Source of the DNA: Raphanus sativus
Taxonomy: Eukaryota; Streptophyta; Magnoliopsida; Brassicales; Brassicaceae
Direction of reading: 5' to 3'
NCBI RefSeq assembly: GCF_000801105.2
Contig: NC_079516.1
Coordinates: 13,764,001-13,828,000 of the forward strand
Length of the DNA: 64,000 nucleotides
Below, piece by piece: positions 50,123 through 62,674 of this stretch; position 1 is the stretch's first letter; every line of letters begins with the position of its first letter. The position numbers and the translations under genes are program-made. The notes below the pieces were generated by a model. It made no database searches. It was not told the DNA's origin and saw nothing but the letters and a program-made list of their open reading frames with translations.

Positions 50123-50969
50123 GCAAATTTAAAATGATTAAATAAAAAACAATAAATTGTTCTTTTTAATAAAATATACTATTATATATTATATTATTTT
50201 TATATTTTTAACAAAAATGTTGCATGTGGATGTGTTTTAAAATTTTGTACACCAGTAAAAATTCATCATTCGTTAGATCCGACCAAATGCGAACGTTGCA
50301 GATGCAAAGAAGATAAACTAGCTATCAAGATTGATATTTGAGGGTCCAGAAACTGCATGCCTCTTCGATACGGTATGCTTTTTAGTTTAAGAATTTTTTT
50401 TCTAGATAATTATATTTCTATAGAAAAAAAAATCGGGTTTTTAAGATTACTATAAATACGAATATAAAGATTGTAAAATTATTTATTGACATAATAATAA
50501 AAATCCTTCAGCGATATTACCTTAATAAGTTTTTTTTTTTTACTTTCTTTAAAATTAGTTCCCGTTCTGTCATAACAAAATAAATAAATAAATAAATTAT
50601 TGTTTTTGTTGTCCATATGAGACGTCGTTATAATCTCTGACTTGTCGATGTTGATTTTGTCCATGCTAATAAATTTTCTTGTGCTCTATTCGGAACAAGC
50701 ATACAAAAAAGGCACCATACTTTTGACATTTCTGGAACTCTTGACTGATGTATTAAATAAGTACAGATATTAGTTAACGTCAATCGACGTTCTTGATAGT
50801 CAAAGTACTTACCGTACTAAACTGGTTGTTAAGGTAAATTTCACATTTACAAGTGAAACATATTCTTTTAATTAGGGTTAAAGAATGTCTGGAACTAAAT
50901 CCGAACTTTCAAAGTTACGAATGGTTTTCATATAAATATTGTTCAGTCAACCATTTTGTTTGGTTTTAC

Positions 50970-51026
<57 letters not shown>

Positions 51027-51073
51027 AATGTTCAACATGCTTTAATTTCACAAGAATAAATGTAAAATACTAA
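50123..51073. other. Intergenic sequence with TA microsatellite
   Basis: No gene seen. Perfect TA run at 50972-51022. Confidence 0.6.
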
Positions 51074-51440
51074 GGAGGATGTATTCAATTTAGCATTTGA
51101 TGTGATTTGATTTTTAATGGAGTTTTAGATGATTTTAATAAGTTGCAGAGATTTAGGTGATTTTTGTTAAACTACTCTAGAATATCACCTAAAACAATGG
51201 GATTTGAGTTTTATTTTTTTTTAACTAAGAAACTCCATCCAAACACCCTAAAATCACCTCAAAACTTTAAAATCCCACAACTTAAAATATTTTCAATAAC
51301 AGTGGATTTCAGAGTACTTTACGAAATGTCAAGTTCAATAACATTAGATTTTAAATAAGTTTTTAAAATTCATGTTTGAATAACAGTGGATTTGTCATTT
51401 TAATACAAATCACCTGAAACTCTCAGTTAAATACACCCTC
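51074..51440. mobile_element. Tourist/Harbinger-like MITE
   Basis: The left end GGAGGATGTATTCAATT and reversed right end GAGGGTGTATTTAACTG are imperfect inverted repeats. TAA flanks both sides (51071-51073 and 51441-51443), as expected for PIF/Harbinger. The 367-bp interior has no coding potential. Confidence 0.65.
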
Positions 51441-51443
51441 TAA

Positions 51444-52152
51444 ATATATTGACAAAATTAAACCAAGTGTGGAGAATTTTTTTTTTTTTCATGAGATTTG
51501 ACGAGGTCGCACTTATATATAATTGTGGTGCAAAGCTTGCATGCGTTTATATTTTCTATTTTTTCTTAACATTTACACCAAAAAAAAAAAAAAGTTTGCA
51601 TGCGAGACTCTAAAGCCTAAACCTATCCCATGCATGACGGGTTGGATGAGAAAACCGGCTTCAGCCAGATAAATTTTTCTTTTTGCCAGATAATAATCCT
51701 AAAAATCACTTAGAAATAGAATTTCGCATTTTCGAGGACTTGTCAAAGAGTTATTTAAAAGGAAAAAATCTGAGATATGATCAACTATAGAAATGTGTAT
51801 TTTATTGATAATTAGACCAAAAGTAAATGATGAGTACAAATAGTATCTAAGAACAAGAGATTATGAATGTATTGAGAATGTAGTTTAACTATAGAGAGAA
51901 TCATATCTTCTTTTTTTAACTTATCTTTCTTTCTTTATGAGTTTTGCAGCGATGTGATCTCCAGCGTGAATCAAATGTCTTTATTCTAGTCTTTAATGCA
52001 TTTGATGTCTTTACGATTTGCTTTGATTTCCCCCATTCGGCATGTGGAGACTCCCTCAGTCTGGGGTTGGCTTGACGGCCTGTTATTCTTTCCTGGACTT
52101 CGACGGTGCTTGATGGGTTTCGTTACGCTTGAGTCAAGATTTCAGATCAGGT
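51444..52152. other. Intergenic sequence, no gene seen
   Basis: Contains a GC-richer stretch near 52030-52150 without a recognisable frame or repeat end. Possibly an old transposon remnant. Confidence 0.5.
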
Positions 52153-52160
52153 CTGGAGTG

Positions 52161-52798
52161 TAGGGGTGGGCATTTCGGTTTAGTTTCGGGTTCGGTTTGG
52201 GTTCGGTTTGGTTTGGGTAATTTGGGTTTTATAAAACTCAAACCAATTAAAACCAAAGTAGCTTTGGTTTGGGTTCGGTTTGGGTTTAATTCGGTTCGGT
52301 TCAGTTCGGTTTGGTTTAGATTTAGTTCGGTTTACATTATTATGGTCTAGTTTGGTTCGGTGTAGTTTGAGTTGGTTATAAAATATGAAGGCATCAGTTT
52401 TATACTTTTATTAAAAAATAATCAACTCATAAATAATAGAGTGAGAACATAAAAACTTATGCTACATGATTTTGTATATAATAGTATTATTTGAATCGTA
52501 TTTATAATTTTTTTTTAAGATATGGAAGTTATGAAAAATGAAAAACGAAACTTTAACTAAAATTTACAATATGTTAATATATATATATATATATATCATA
52601 TATATTTTTACTATATATATATTGGATGTCGGTTTGGTTCGGTTTGGTTCGGTTTAAACCCAAACCAAACCAAACCGTTCGGGTTGAATAAAACATGAAA
52701 TCAATTGGGTTACATAAAAGCACGGTTTGGTTTGGTTCGGTTTAACTTCGGTTTGGTTGGTTCGGTTCGGTTCGGTTCGGGTTTTTTGCCTATCCCTA
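52161..52798. mobile_element. Non-autonomous hAT element with GGTTCGGTTTGG-rich arms
   Basis: The inverted ends TAGGGGTGGGCA and reversed TAGGGATAGGCA are flanked by a perfect 8-bp duplication CTGGAGTG (52153-52160 and 52799-52806), diagnostic of hAT insertion. Both arms are made of simple GGTTYGGTTT repeats, on the same strand at each end with a CCAAACC counter-run near 52655-52676. Not coding. Confidence 0.8.
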
Positions 52799-52806
52799 CT
52801 GGAGTG

Positions 52807-54291
52807 GGGTAAACCCGACTTAACAAATTTAAAAAACTTATATCTGAATATTATAGAATGAAAGCGTGTTGTTAATGTAAGTTATTTTTACTTAGAACTC
52901 GACTTATTATAATTTTTTTGTCATTAAACAAACAGACTCATATAGAATGACTCAACTTATTTAAATGTAGTAAATGTAGATGCCACGGTGGTTGCCAGTA
53001 CAAGCAGTAATCAATGGTTACTATAATTTATGAAAATTTTACTATAATTTAAAATTTAAAGGTATTATTCGATATAAAATCATAACAATTTTTTTGAAAA
53101 TATATTTAGAACTAATAATATCACATGACTAAATATATAAGGTTTTGACACGATAGTATTCGATTTAAGATTAAATTTTTTTTTTACTATTTGTAAATAG
53201 AAATTAACCTAGTTAACGACGAATTTATATATAAGGATAGTATCAGTCCGCTACGCAAATGTTTTTTTGTCACACCCTAGGCAAAGTGTTAGGGATGGAG
53301 TTGTTTTTACTTGGAATAATTTAGAGTATTAAGAAATAAAAAGTGGGTTTAAGATTATTAGTAAACGCATGTAACTGCAATCGTCCGAAAATGTTATGTT
53401 TGTGGATCGCTGTAAAAAAACAAGTTAAAATCTATTTATTATCTATGAAGTGATTTTTTCTTATTCAAGTTCTCGCATTAAAATTAAATATGTTAATATT
53501 GTTTATATCCTTTATGAATAAAATATACGTATTACCCAAAAATAAAAAGGAATTTATTTTTTGATTAGATAAGTGATTAATTTATTAATAATAAGAATAA
53601 TCCAAAATATATATATTAGCTAAAAATAAAAATGAATTTTTCTATTTTATTACATAGTGATTAATTTAATAACAATAATCATAATCCAAAAAAAATGTAA
53701 TTCCTATATATTATGTTGTTAACCGAAAATATCTTTTAATAGAAAATCTAAAAACTAAAAGAACACATAACTAAGTATTAATCAAGTTATCAATTTATAT
53801 AATTGAAAAGATAATTTTGAGTTTTCTAAGATTTATTTATTAATAACGAATATAGTGTACTTCAAAAAATATAATGCGTGAGAACTTTCAAATGAAACCA
53901 TTTATCATTATAGTATCGAGTTCTCATGTTCGAAATTAAAGTGATTAACATCGTTTATATTTTTAATGAATAAAACTAGAGTTAAGCCGGATGAAACATT
54001 CGCCTCAAAACCGTTTTTTCTAAAAAAAAATTATATAAATAAGTTCTCAAATTTATATAAAAAATCTTCAGCTTCCAAATTTATAAAATCCTTCTTAAAC
54101 CGTCTATAACCCCTAAAATCTCAGGATCGGCCCTGGCTTTGAAACGGGAACCCAACCTTCTCAAAGACTAATAATTTACATCGATACATATAAACAACAT
54201 TGTCAATGTAACATCAAAATAATTAACTAAGAAAGCAATAATTTGTGCAGATAAAGAAATAACTAGAAGGCGATATCTAATGGCTACGTAC
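52807..54291. other. AT-rich intergenic sequence with a degenerate transposon end
   Basis: No gene seen. About 53970-54137 resembles the terminal part of an old DNA transposon (reversed, it begins CAGGGCCGATCCTGAG and later contains GCGAATGTTTCATCCGGC). No partner end or duplication was found. The expected last SQE exon for pseudogene C is not here. Confidence 0.45.
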
Positions 54292-57200
54292 CCACAGAAT
54301 TTTAAGGATGTGCCAAATGCGAAGAGGAGAAGTAAGGGGATAGAGCAAAGAGCCAGCAGAGTATATGGTCATGGCAAAAAGTTGGCGGATGAGGGGGAGT
54401 GGTCGCGGGTTCATGCCACCGAGCAGAGCCATCGTCTCTGACTTGCCAAAGCCTCCACTAGAAAAGTAATCAATGAAACCCTGTGGCAATGCTTCTTTTG
54501 CTTCGTCCGTAGAAGCAACCCACACTTAAGAAAACGCACTCCCCAATGTGTTCACCGTTGAAGACATTAGCTTCACCATACAACATTTATACAATATGTT
54601 TTCTTTTAAGATTGTTAAAAGTCACAGACTCTATATGTTCATGGTGTATAACAAGCCATATTCATAGTATAAGTTGCACATATATACTCACCTTGCGGAT
54701 ATTGTAAAAGGATTTGAGGATTTCTGAGACTTTGTTAGAATCACCAAGGTGGTGCTCAATGGCTTGAGAAGACGACGTAGAATGAGAACATCAGACAGTA
54801 CAACCATCGTACCAGACACAATTACTGGATGACGCATGTTGAATGCATCTCCTAGAACAATCACTCCTTTCTTGTTGCTCAATATCGGCGGCATGTTCTT
54901 TGTGGCCACCACTTTCATTTTTGCCCCTTCGTTGATCCCTTTCATTAATACTTCACGTAGTTTTGGAGGAATCTGCATTTAGAATCGAATGAGATCTCTT
55001 GAATCTAGAGTTTCTAAATTAAGTGTAATAATTTCAGATCACGCATATATATGACTATACAATTCAACGAAATAAATCATGTCAACTGCCTAAATTTCAC
55101 TTGGATGAAAATGGTTGATCTAATGCGAGTATGAATAACTTATGTTGATCTAATGTGAGTATGCATAACTTATGTTCTTCACGCCGACAATTTTTTGAGA
55201 TGTAACCAACTCCAAAGGATAAAACCTTCGCCTATGTCAAGTGATATCGAGAAAATTTTCTTCAAAGAAAGTAACATCATCAAGTCTAGTTCATCAAAAA
55301 TATACTCTACTTAGAGCATACTCACATCGTTGTCAATGAGAGACCGACAAAGGCTTGAATAGCAACCGTCACAGACCACTGTAAGAGGTGCCAAGGCTGT
55401 TGTTTCTTAGCTGGTCTTGTATGTAACGCCTTTGATCACTCCTTTTTCTTCTATCAAAGATTTTACCGTCCCTTTTTCAAGTCGAACACTGTTAGTTTAT
55501 GTGTATAGCTCAATGATTTAAGGAGTTAGGCAATGTTCGTTTATGTATCCAAAAGCTACATCTAGATACTACATTTGCATTTCAAATGAACTAAATATCT
55601 TAAATATCCTTAATATAAATATCTAAGAGCAAGTTTATTGAAGACTTAATTAGGTATTTTAGACTTTTTATAATTAAAAAGAAAATAAGAAAAAAAACAG
55701 AAGAGGTGCATCTTAGATAAGATAGCCAAGGGACGTTGCTTAAGGTGTATGGTGCACATGTCACAAATTAAGATTGCTTCCTTTTGTTTCTTCTTTTCTA
55801 TCTCTCTCTCTCTCTTTGTCCGACTAATTAAGAACCTACTTTAGGGGTTTTTGCAATAAAATGTTCTAAATACCTTTAATACTCTTGATACTAAAGGACA
55901 AAATACCTAAATATCCTTAATATAAATACAAAAATTAACTGAAATAGTTATTATAACTATTATATAAACTTTTTAATATTAAAATAGTGTTTTTCTATCA
56001 AAATCATAAATCATGTTTTTGCCAAAATTAAAAAAACATGTTTTTTTTTGCGAAATCCAAAATTGTGATTTCTCTATAAAACTAGAAATCATGCCAAAAC
56101 CAAAAATCACATTTTTCACCAAAATTAGAAAATTGCTTTTGCCGGTAAAACCGAAATTATGTTTTCCTGCCAAAACTGAAAACAACCAAAACCAAAAAAA
56201 TTGTATTTTCCTTGCAAAACCGAAAATCATATTTTTTTCCACCAAACCAAAATCGTATTTTTCTGCCAAACCAAAACTGAAAAACTGAATTTTTCCGCCA
56301 AAACTGGAAATCATGTTTTCCTGTAATAAATCTCATTTTCTCGCTAAAATTGAAGCTGAATTGGTGTTTTTTTGCCAAATTTTTGTTTTTTTGTTTTCTC
56401 TCCAAAACAAAAAAAAAATGTATTTTCCCGTCAAAATCGGAAAATCGCGTTTTCTTGTCAAAACTAAAAATCGCATTTTCCTAACACAGCTGGAAAATCA
56501 TTTTTTCTCGTCAAAACGAAAAATCGAGTTTTTCTTACTAAAATCGGAAAATCGCTTTTTTCGCCAATACCGAAAACCTCGTTTTCGTGTCAAAATAAAA
56601 TGAATTATGTTTTCCTACTAAAACCGTAAAATCTTATTTTCCTACTAAAAAATCATGTTTTCTCGCCATAATTGAAAATTATTTTTTTTTGCTAATATTG
56701 AAAATTGTGTCCTTCTGTTGAAACAAGAAAATCGCATTTTCCAAAAAAAAATCTAAATTAATTTTATATATTATTTAAATATTATAATCAGTTTATTATT
56801 AAAATAACAGTTTTATTCTTTTAATATTTATAACTATTAATATTCAAATGTTATTATAAAATCATAAACGAACAAATTAGCATATATATATTGCATCTGA
56901 ATGCAAAAACTAACAATAAAAACGAAAATGTAGTATGTAGATGTTACATCTAGATGATACATTAAATATAAAAACAAACATGACCTTAATCGATGTTCTA
57001 AATCATTGGTAAACTTCTAAATGGTTGCAATATCATATACGTGTTAGTTAATTCATAAAGTTTGTAATTACTTAATTCCTTACAATTTAACCAGACCATG
57101 AACCAAGAACCATGTCCTAAGAACCCCCAAATAATCATACTCTGTCTAGAATGATTGCTTGCGTTTATGTTCATATTTAGATTTTTTGTATATTTTTGAA

Positions 57201-57764
57201 ATAAATCTATATAATTATAAACATTTTAAAGAGTCTTTTGTAGTCTAAAAGAATCTGGTTTATGCAATCCTTGTGATTTAGAACTTAGAAGTATAAATTA
57301 TAATAAAAATGATTCACACACTGACACACATATTCAAAGGAAGATACTCTTTAAGATAATTACGAGTTCGAATACTGATGAGAGATAAGACTAATTTGAC
57401 TCGTCCTGCACTCCTGCTCCATATTTCGAATACTATAGGCTAATTAACACAAGCGACATCTTGGTTGCTAAAACAAAAACAAAAATGAAACTTTATTTTA
57501 AACAATCCGAACTATAGAAACAGCGATGCAGATTTGACATTTTTGACAGATATAACACAAACCTTAGCAAGAGCATAGGCGAGAGCAGAGCCGCCAACAC
57601 GGGCTCCGACGATGACGACGTCAGGACCACCGTCTCTTCTCTCTTCCACCGCTAAATCCGTCAACTTTGGCTTTTTCTTACTCTGGCTGGCTAAGTGGAA
57701 AGACGTCCACGTCAACAAGAACGCTAGTACCGTCCATAACCACAAATACGTACGGCGAAGCCAT
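54292..57764 (-). pseudogene. Squalene epoxidase pseudogene C
   Basis: Remains in gene order: exon 1 (about 57764-57563), exon 4 (55488-55326), a fragment of exon 5 (55231 to about 55160), exon 6 (54972-54692) and exon 7 (54570-54292). Exons 2, 3 and the last are missing. Damage: the frame breaks right after the ATG at 57762-57764; the FAD motif reads GARVGG instead of GAGVGG; exon 4 has an in-frame TAA after YKTS; exon 5 is cut short; exon 6 has a one-base deletion near 54755; exon 7 has a TAA after GSAF-S. It cannot yield a functional enzyme, though a transcript is possible because its TATA region is kept. Confidence 0.9.
55985..56760. repeat. Degenerate tandem array, unit about 32-35 bp
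   Basis: Repeats of a pattern like CCAAAACYGAAAATCRTRTTTTC, about 20 diverged units. It gives artefactual low-complexity frames on both strands. It lies where exons 2-3 of pseudogene C should be. Confidence 0.75.
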
Positions 57765-57836
57765 ATTTTATTAATTGCGTGATGCTTTTAGTCGTCCATA
57801 TGGTTTATAAGAGAATTCAGCAGTACAGCGGAGTGA

Positions 57837-57844
57837 TATTTATA
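57837..57844 (-). promoter_or_regulatory. TATA box of SQE pseudogene C
   Basis: TATAAATA on the minus strand, about 73 bp upstream of the ancestral ATG, in the same context as in gene B. Confidence 0.5.
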
Positions 57845-57849
57845 GATCA

Positions 57850-58899
57850 ACTGAGATTTTCTGCCGGCACGAACATCACGTCATCAGACTCATCACATGA
57901 GATTACAGAAATTGAAAACACACACACGCATCTATACGTATATATGCATAGCAATGAAAGTGTTACATGCAAAAAAAATCCGATATTTAACATTTCTTTC
58001 AATAAAATGAATCATGAAATATTTGTTTGAATTTATGATAGCACGGAAGCCTGGTCACATGTCCATGTACTGAATATGCAATCAGATTCAGAATCGAGCG
58101 ACAGGAACATGCTTTTGAAAAACCTTTTCAAAAACGTGTCTGGAAATCTATATTTCAGTTTCGAAATCTATTATTTTCGTTTTAAAAAGTAACAATATCG
58201 TTCGTGACAAAAAAAGGTAACAATATCGTAAACAGAATTACAAAAATTATTTTAAATACGAGAGATGCTAGAACAAGAAGTGAAACTGATTTTGGATAAT
58301 AGTCTTGTTCTTACCTAATATTAATCTTATTTATAAAACTTGTGTTTAATATTTATAACATATTAGAAATAATAAATTTGATAGTTAAGTAACTTTATTT
58401 CAGGAAAAAAAATATTTCAGAAAATTCATCAGTATCTTGATCTTTATTCGATAACATAGAATTTGAGATGGGTTAATAATAATAAGTTAACTGAGAATAA
58501 ATAAGGTTATTCAGATTTTTATTTTCAATCATATATAAATTAACTATAAGTTATATAGAATTTAGGTACTGAGATTTTAGTTGAGTGTAATGGTTACTCA
58601 TATAAACACACTTGTATTTTTTTTCTTTTTAAAGTCGACGCTTCTATTTCACGCACATATCTACTTCTTGTTTTCTGCAATTTATGTTTGAACGTTGGAT
58701 GGTGAAAAAAAAAATAACACAAACGATATGTCGTAGTCAATCCAATCGGCATTTCCAAAGAAATTTCATATCACCGTGATAATATTATAAGATTCATAAG
58801 TCTTAGTCTCTGCTGCCCCCAAAAGTCTCAGTCTCTATCTACGGTATGTGAATATTCTTGTCTGACGTCAAGTCGTTATACCGAACCATTATAGAGTTG
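57850..58899. other. Intergenic sequence, no gene seen
   Basis: AT-rich. No supported frame, RNA gene or repeat end. Confidence 0.6.
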
Positions 58900-58907
58900 A
58901 TTGGTAT

Positions 58908-59229
58908 CAGGGGCGAAGCTACTGCATAGATAGGGGGTGCACATGTACCCATAATTTTTTGGTAAATTAATGTAATGGTTAAAGAATTTTAAGTGTGCAC
59001 CCATTATAATACATGATTATGCACTCATTAACAATTACGTTTAGATTAGTCCAAAGGTAAATAAGAAAAAAGACAAAATAGTTTAGCCCATTAAAAATTT
59101 AAACTTGTTCTGCAGAAGAATGCATTTATAAAATGTTGTTTTAATATTTTATTTTAATGTTTTCGAATATTTTTTTAATATTATTTATGCTGGTGCACCC
59201 ATTATAAAAAAATTCTGGCTTCGCCTCTG
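58908..59229. mobile_element. Short non-autonomous hAT element
   Basis: Inverted ends CAGGGGCGAAGCT and reversed CAGAGGCGAAGCC, with a perfect 8-bp duplication ATTGGTAT (58900-58907 and 59230-59237). 322 bp, no coding capacity. Confidence 0.8.
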
Positions 59230-59237
59230 ATTGGTAT

Positions 59238-61189
59238 GTATTGCATTTAAGCATGCATGTCATTTTGTAGCCACAATTCTTCTTTAGTAGACTATTTATT
59301 TCAAAATTCTCTTATTTATTTTACTGATGCATCTCACCAAGAAAAATGAAATTAAGAAGTAATAGAAAAGTTCTAATTTAAAAAAAAAAGTTCTAATTTC
59401 TCATTTGAGAATTTTCAAAAAGCTCTATGAAAACTCCAATACGTTGTGTCTATTTTGGTGCAAATGTTAAATCTTTGTATCTTGTATTCATTGGCTTGTC
59501 TTTTAGTTTTAAAATAAACTAATTCAATAATTATAATATTGTAACTTTTTGTATGAGATATTGTAGCGCTTTGATATCTGCTTTAATATCTTGTTCTTAA
59601 ACTAAAAATATATTAAATTGGATAAAAATAAATACTATCACTTATAATGTTCTTATAGCTTAACCGATCGATGAGTTCATAAAATATTCTAACCGATCGA
59701 TGAGTTATCGGACTTTTATGAAACTCACATCATCCACGACCACGAAGCCGAAACGATAAGGGTGGAATTGGTTTTAGTTTGCGTAATACAAGGTCGATGA
59801 CTTCAAATAGGAGTTAAAGGCCAATGCAGTATGTCACTCATCGTTCCGTGGTCCATAAAAATCGTTTTGCCATGAATCTAAGGGAGGAGGTTAAACTCAG
59901 TTTCTTGGCTGCTTCCCCCTAAACACGTTAATATAAATTTCACCACAAAAGTTTATCAATTATTGAGACGATGACTACCCTAAAATCTTTCAATACTTTT
60001 GATTTTTTTTTAAACACTTTCATTGATAATATAAAGAGAACAGAGTACCAGTCAAATTGCCACACAGATAGAACATTACAAAAGGATCGACCAGGTCGTC
60101 TGATAGCAAGTGTAATCGGATCGGTCGAATAGGTCCAAGTTAAGAAATAAAAGAAAAAATAAAAAGTTTTGAAAATAAATAAATAAGTTATAGTACTTTA
60201 AATTTTTAGACATGGTATTAAATTTAGAGCTGATAATTTTTTTAAAAAAAGTCAAATATATATAAATTAAACTATAAATTTTTAAAATTACTCAATTACA
60301 TGTTAATATATCATTAATATTTTTTGAATAGAGTCCATAAATAATTCGAGACGACCGTGGCATCAACTTAAATCTGAATATAATATTGAGAGTTTTAAGA
60401 CTACAAAAAAAATTACCTTAACCAACAAGGATTATCTGAAAACAATATATTCGAATCCACAACTCTTAAAATTATTGTGGGATGCCATATACCATCCGAC
60501 CACTAACGCGTGATTTATATTTAGATTTTTTATAATTAAAAGATACTGAGTTGGTACACCTCCGAGGATGAGAAACATCCTCTCAGATGTCATTCATCTA
60601 AGAACAATCTTATCGATTGAGAACCTCTTCCAAAAAATTTATAGTTTTCTTTATAAAAATATGTTAATCAAATTTTTATTTTTCAGTTACTTTTAAATAA
60701 AAAAATATAAACTAATCGTGTGGAAGTAAGGTATCGGGTGGAGTTCTGATAGGGTGAAGGAAGACAGTGATATATCTTTTTTCTATGAATTTTTTTTAAA
60801 ATAGCTTTAAGGAATCCTTAGACCATGTGGAAGATTTTCCCTTTTTATGTTCTTTTAATTGGACTAGCGTGCTTTAGTTTGTGGAAATACCATGGTCCAC
60901 TGATTAAAATTTAATGGTTTTACGTCTAGATCTGGAGTTCGAATTCTAGACGATATTTCTGAGTAATATTTTGTGTCGATATCTAAGTGTGCCTTGGTTA
61001 CAGAGAAAAAGATCTTATTAGCCCAAATAATCAAGTTGTCAGAAAGCCCATCAAACGAACACCTTTCGGGGCCCACTAGCCCATTAAATTCAGGGTATAG
61101 ATAAGAGCTTTTGTTCGTTCCAGTGGACAGAGAAAAAAAACGAAGAAAAAGCACAGAGCGAGGACACAAAGAATCATAGAAAGCATAAG
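59238..61189. other. Intergenic sequence with a possible SINE remnant
   Basis: No gene was supported. A B-box-like GAGTTCGAATTC near 60935-60946 within tRNA-like sequence (about 60885-61000) may be an old SINE. A short direct repeat TAACCGATCGATGAGTT occurs near 59660 and 59691. The promoter of the small gene that follows must lie at the end of this stretch. Confidence 0.45.
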
Positions 61190-61646
61190 ATGAAGAGAAT
61201 TCCTCGTATCAAATTTCCTAAGAGACACTCTTCTTCTTCGTCCTCTGCTATTTCCTCAGGTTAACATTCTTTTTCACTACCTTTTCTTTTTGGTTCTTGC
61301 TTTATTAGATGCTTACTGCTCATCACTAGCTTTTATCAATCGTTCTTATCAATTTCTTATTTGCATGTTAAATTTATCAGGTACTGGACCGAGGTCGGGA
61401 TCTGTTGCCGGCGGCGAGAAAAATGTGACGGCGAGTTCAGATGTCCCGGCGGCTCCGAAGAACACTGCTGATGGAGGAAAAGCATCTTTGCAGCCGAAAC
61501 GCACACCTGTCTCCGACAAGGAAATCGAGTCTATAATGGTGATTGTTGTTATAATTCACTTAGAAAAGTTTTACTAACAAGTTTGGTATCATTAACTTTG
61601 ATTTGTTTTTCTACTTTGAATTTTGCAGTTGGGAGGTTGCATCTGA
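61190..61646 (+). CDS. KGD4/MRPS36-like small mitochondrial protein (81 aa)
   Basis: Three exons with GT/AG borders: 61190-61259, 61381-61538, 61629-61646. The protein begins MKRIPRIKFPKRHSSSS, has a Gly/Ser/Ala-rich middle, and ends PVSDKEIESIMLGGCI. The IKFP-R N-terminal motif and the VS-x-x-E-hydrophobic-E-x-I-x-x-GG C-terminal motif match KGD4 (yeast Ymr31, human MRPS36). That subunit tethers the E3 component (dihydrolipoamide dehydrogenase) to the 2-oxoglutarate dehydrogenase complex in mitochondria. The basic Ser-rich N-terminus fits mitochondrial import. The start is the only ATG compatible with the conserved N-terminal motif. Gene structure is well supported; the function is inferred from two short motifs. 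Confidence 0.8.
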
Positions 61647-62674
61647 CATTTGAAGATCTGATCTTGGAGCTCCTGTCTTTTTCTGCTGGTGAAGTTCATT
61701 ATGCTTTGTTCTTTTTAATGTAAAGAAAGAACTAATAATGTAAGAGGGATAGTTTTATATGAATGATGCTCTCCGTTGTCCGAAAAGAGAGTTCTAAATT
61801 ATTGTTCTCATGATTCTATTATATTAGGAAAGCTGCACTACACTAATAGTCTAGTAGTTAACTATTAACGATGTATTGTATTATTATGTCAACAACAATA
61901 GTACTAGCAACAACGATTTCTTTTCAACTATAAACTTTAAAGTATAACTTATAAGTATTAAATTAAAGATGCAATTTTTAATGAAAATTTTTTTATAAGA
62001 AAAAAGAATCACATATGTTCTGATTATGTTCTGAAATTTTTTTTATACAATCCTAACAATGATTATGGTTGGAAAATTAATACGGAAAGTTATGATAAGA
62101 ACCATCATAAAATGTATTTTAAAACTGTTATTAGTAACCGATATATATGTTCATCAAAACAATGGTTTTAAATAAACAAATTTTAATCATTCAATAATTA
62201 AATGTAAGTTTAGTGTATAAAAATTCATTACATGACTTTTTTTTTTGAAAAAAAATCATTACATGACTTTAACTGGAATTGTAAGGTTTTCTTACGCAAA
62301 TAGTTTTTGCTTATTGACAACTTGTTAATAAAATAATTGTTGATAGACTTTTGCACGTTTCAATGTGAAAGAGATGGTCCCATTTAGTGTCTTCAGATCC
62401 ATATTCATTCTTACCCATCTTTACAAAAATGTTATAGTTAGTTTCCTCGATCGGACTCATTTTCAGATTCTATTAGAATTTTGATAGATCTCTTGAGAAT
62501 ACAAAAAGGTATGTTATTTTCACTTTCCTTTATTCTTTTCTAATTTTTCTTTAATTCCTCGGGTAGCATTGCTACATCAAGTGCTATGTCTCTTCTCATC
62601 ATTTTTGATGGATGAAAGTAATTGATGGTGATAGAATCAAGAACAATTGATGTTTCGATCAGGTAGAGAAACAC
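61647..62674. other. Intergenic sequence and lipase 5' flank
   Basis: The first ~150 bp are probably the 3' UTR of the small gene. The rest is AT-rich without a supported feature. A leader intron for the lipase is possible just upstream of 62675 but unproven. Confidence 0.55.

Noticed and set aside
55979..56603. Several 80-110-codon frames on both strands
   Set aside because: They are translations of the degenerate ~33-bp array: Phe/Lys/Asn-rich, overlapping on both strands, no start context, no homologue recognised.
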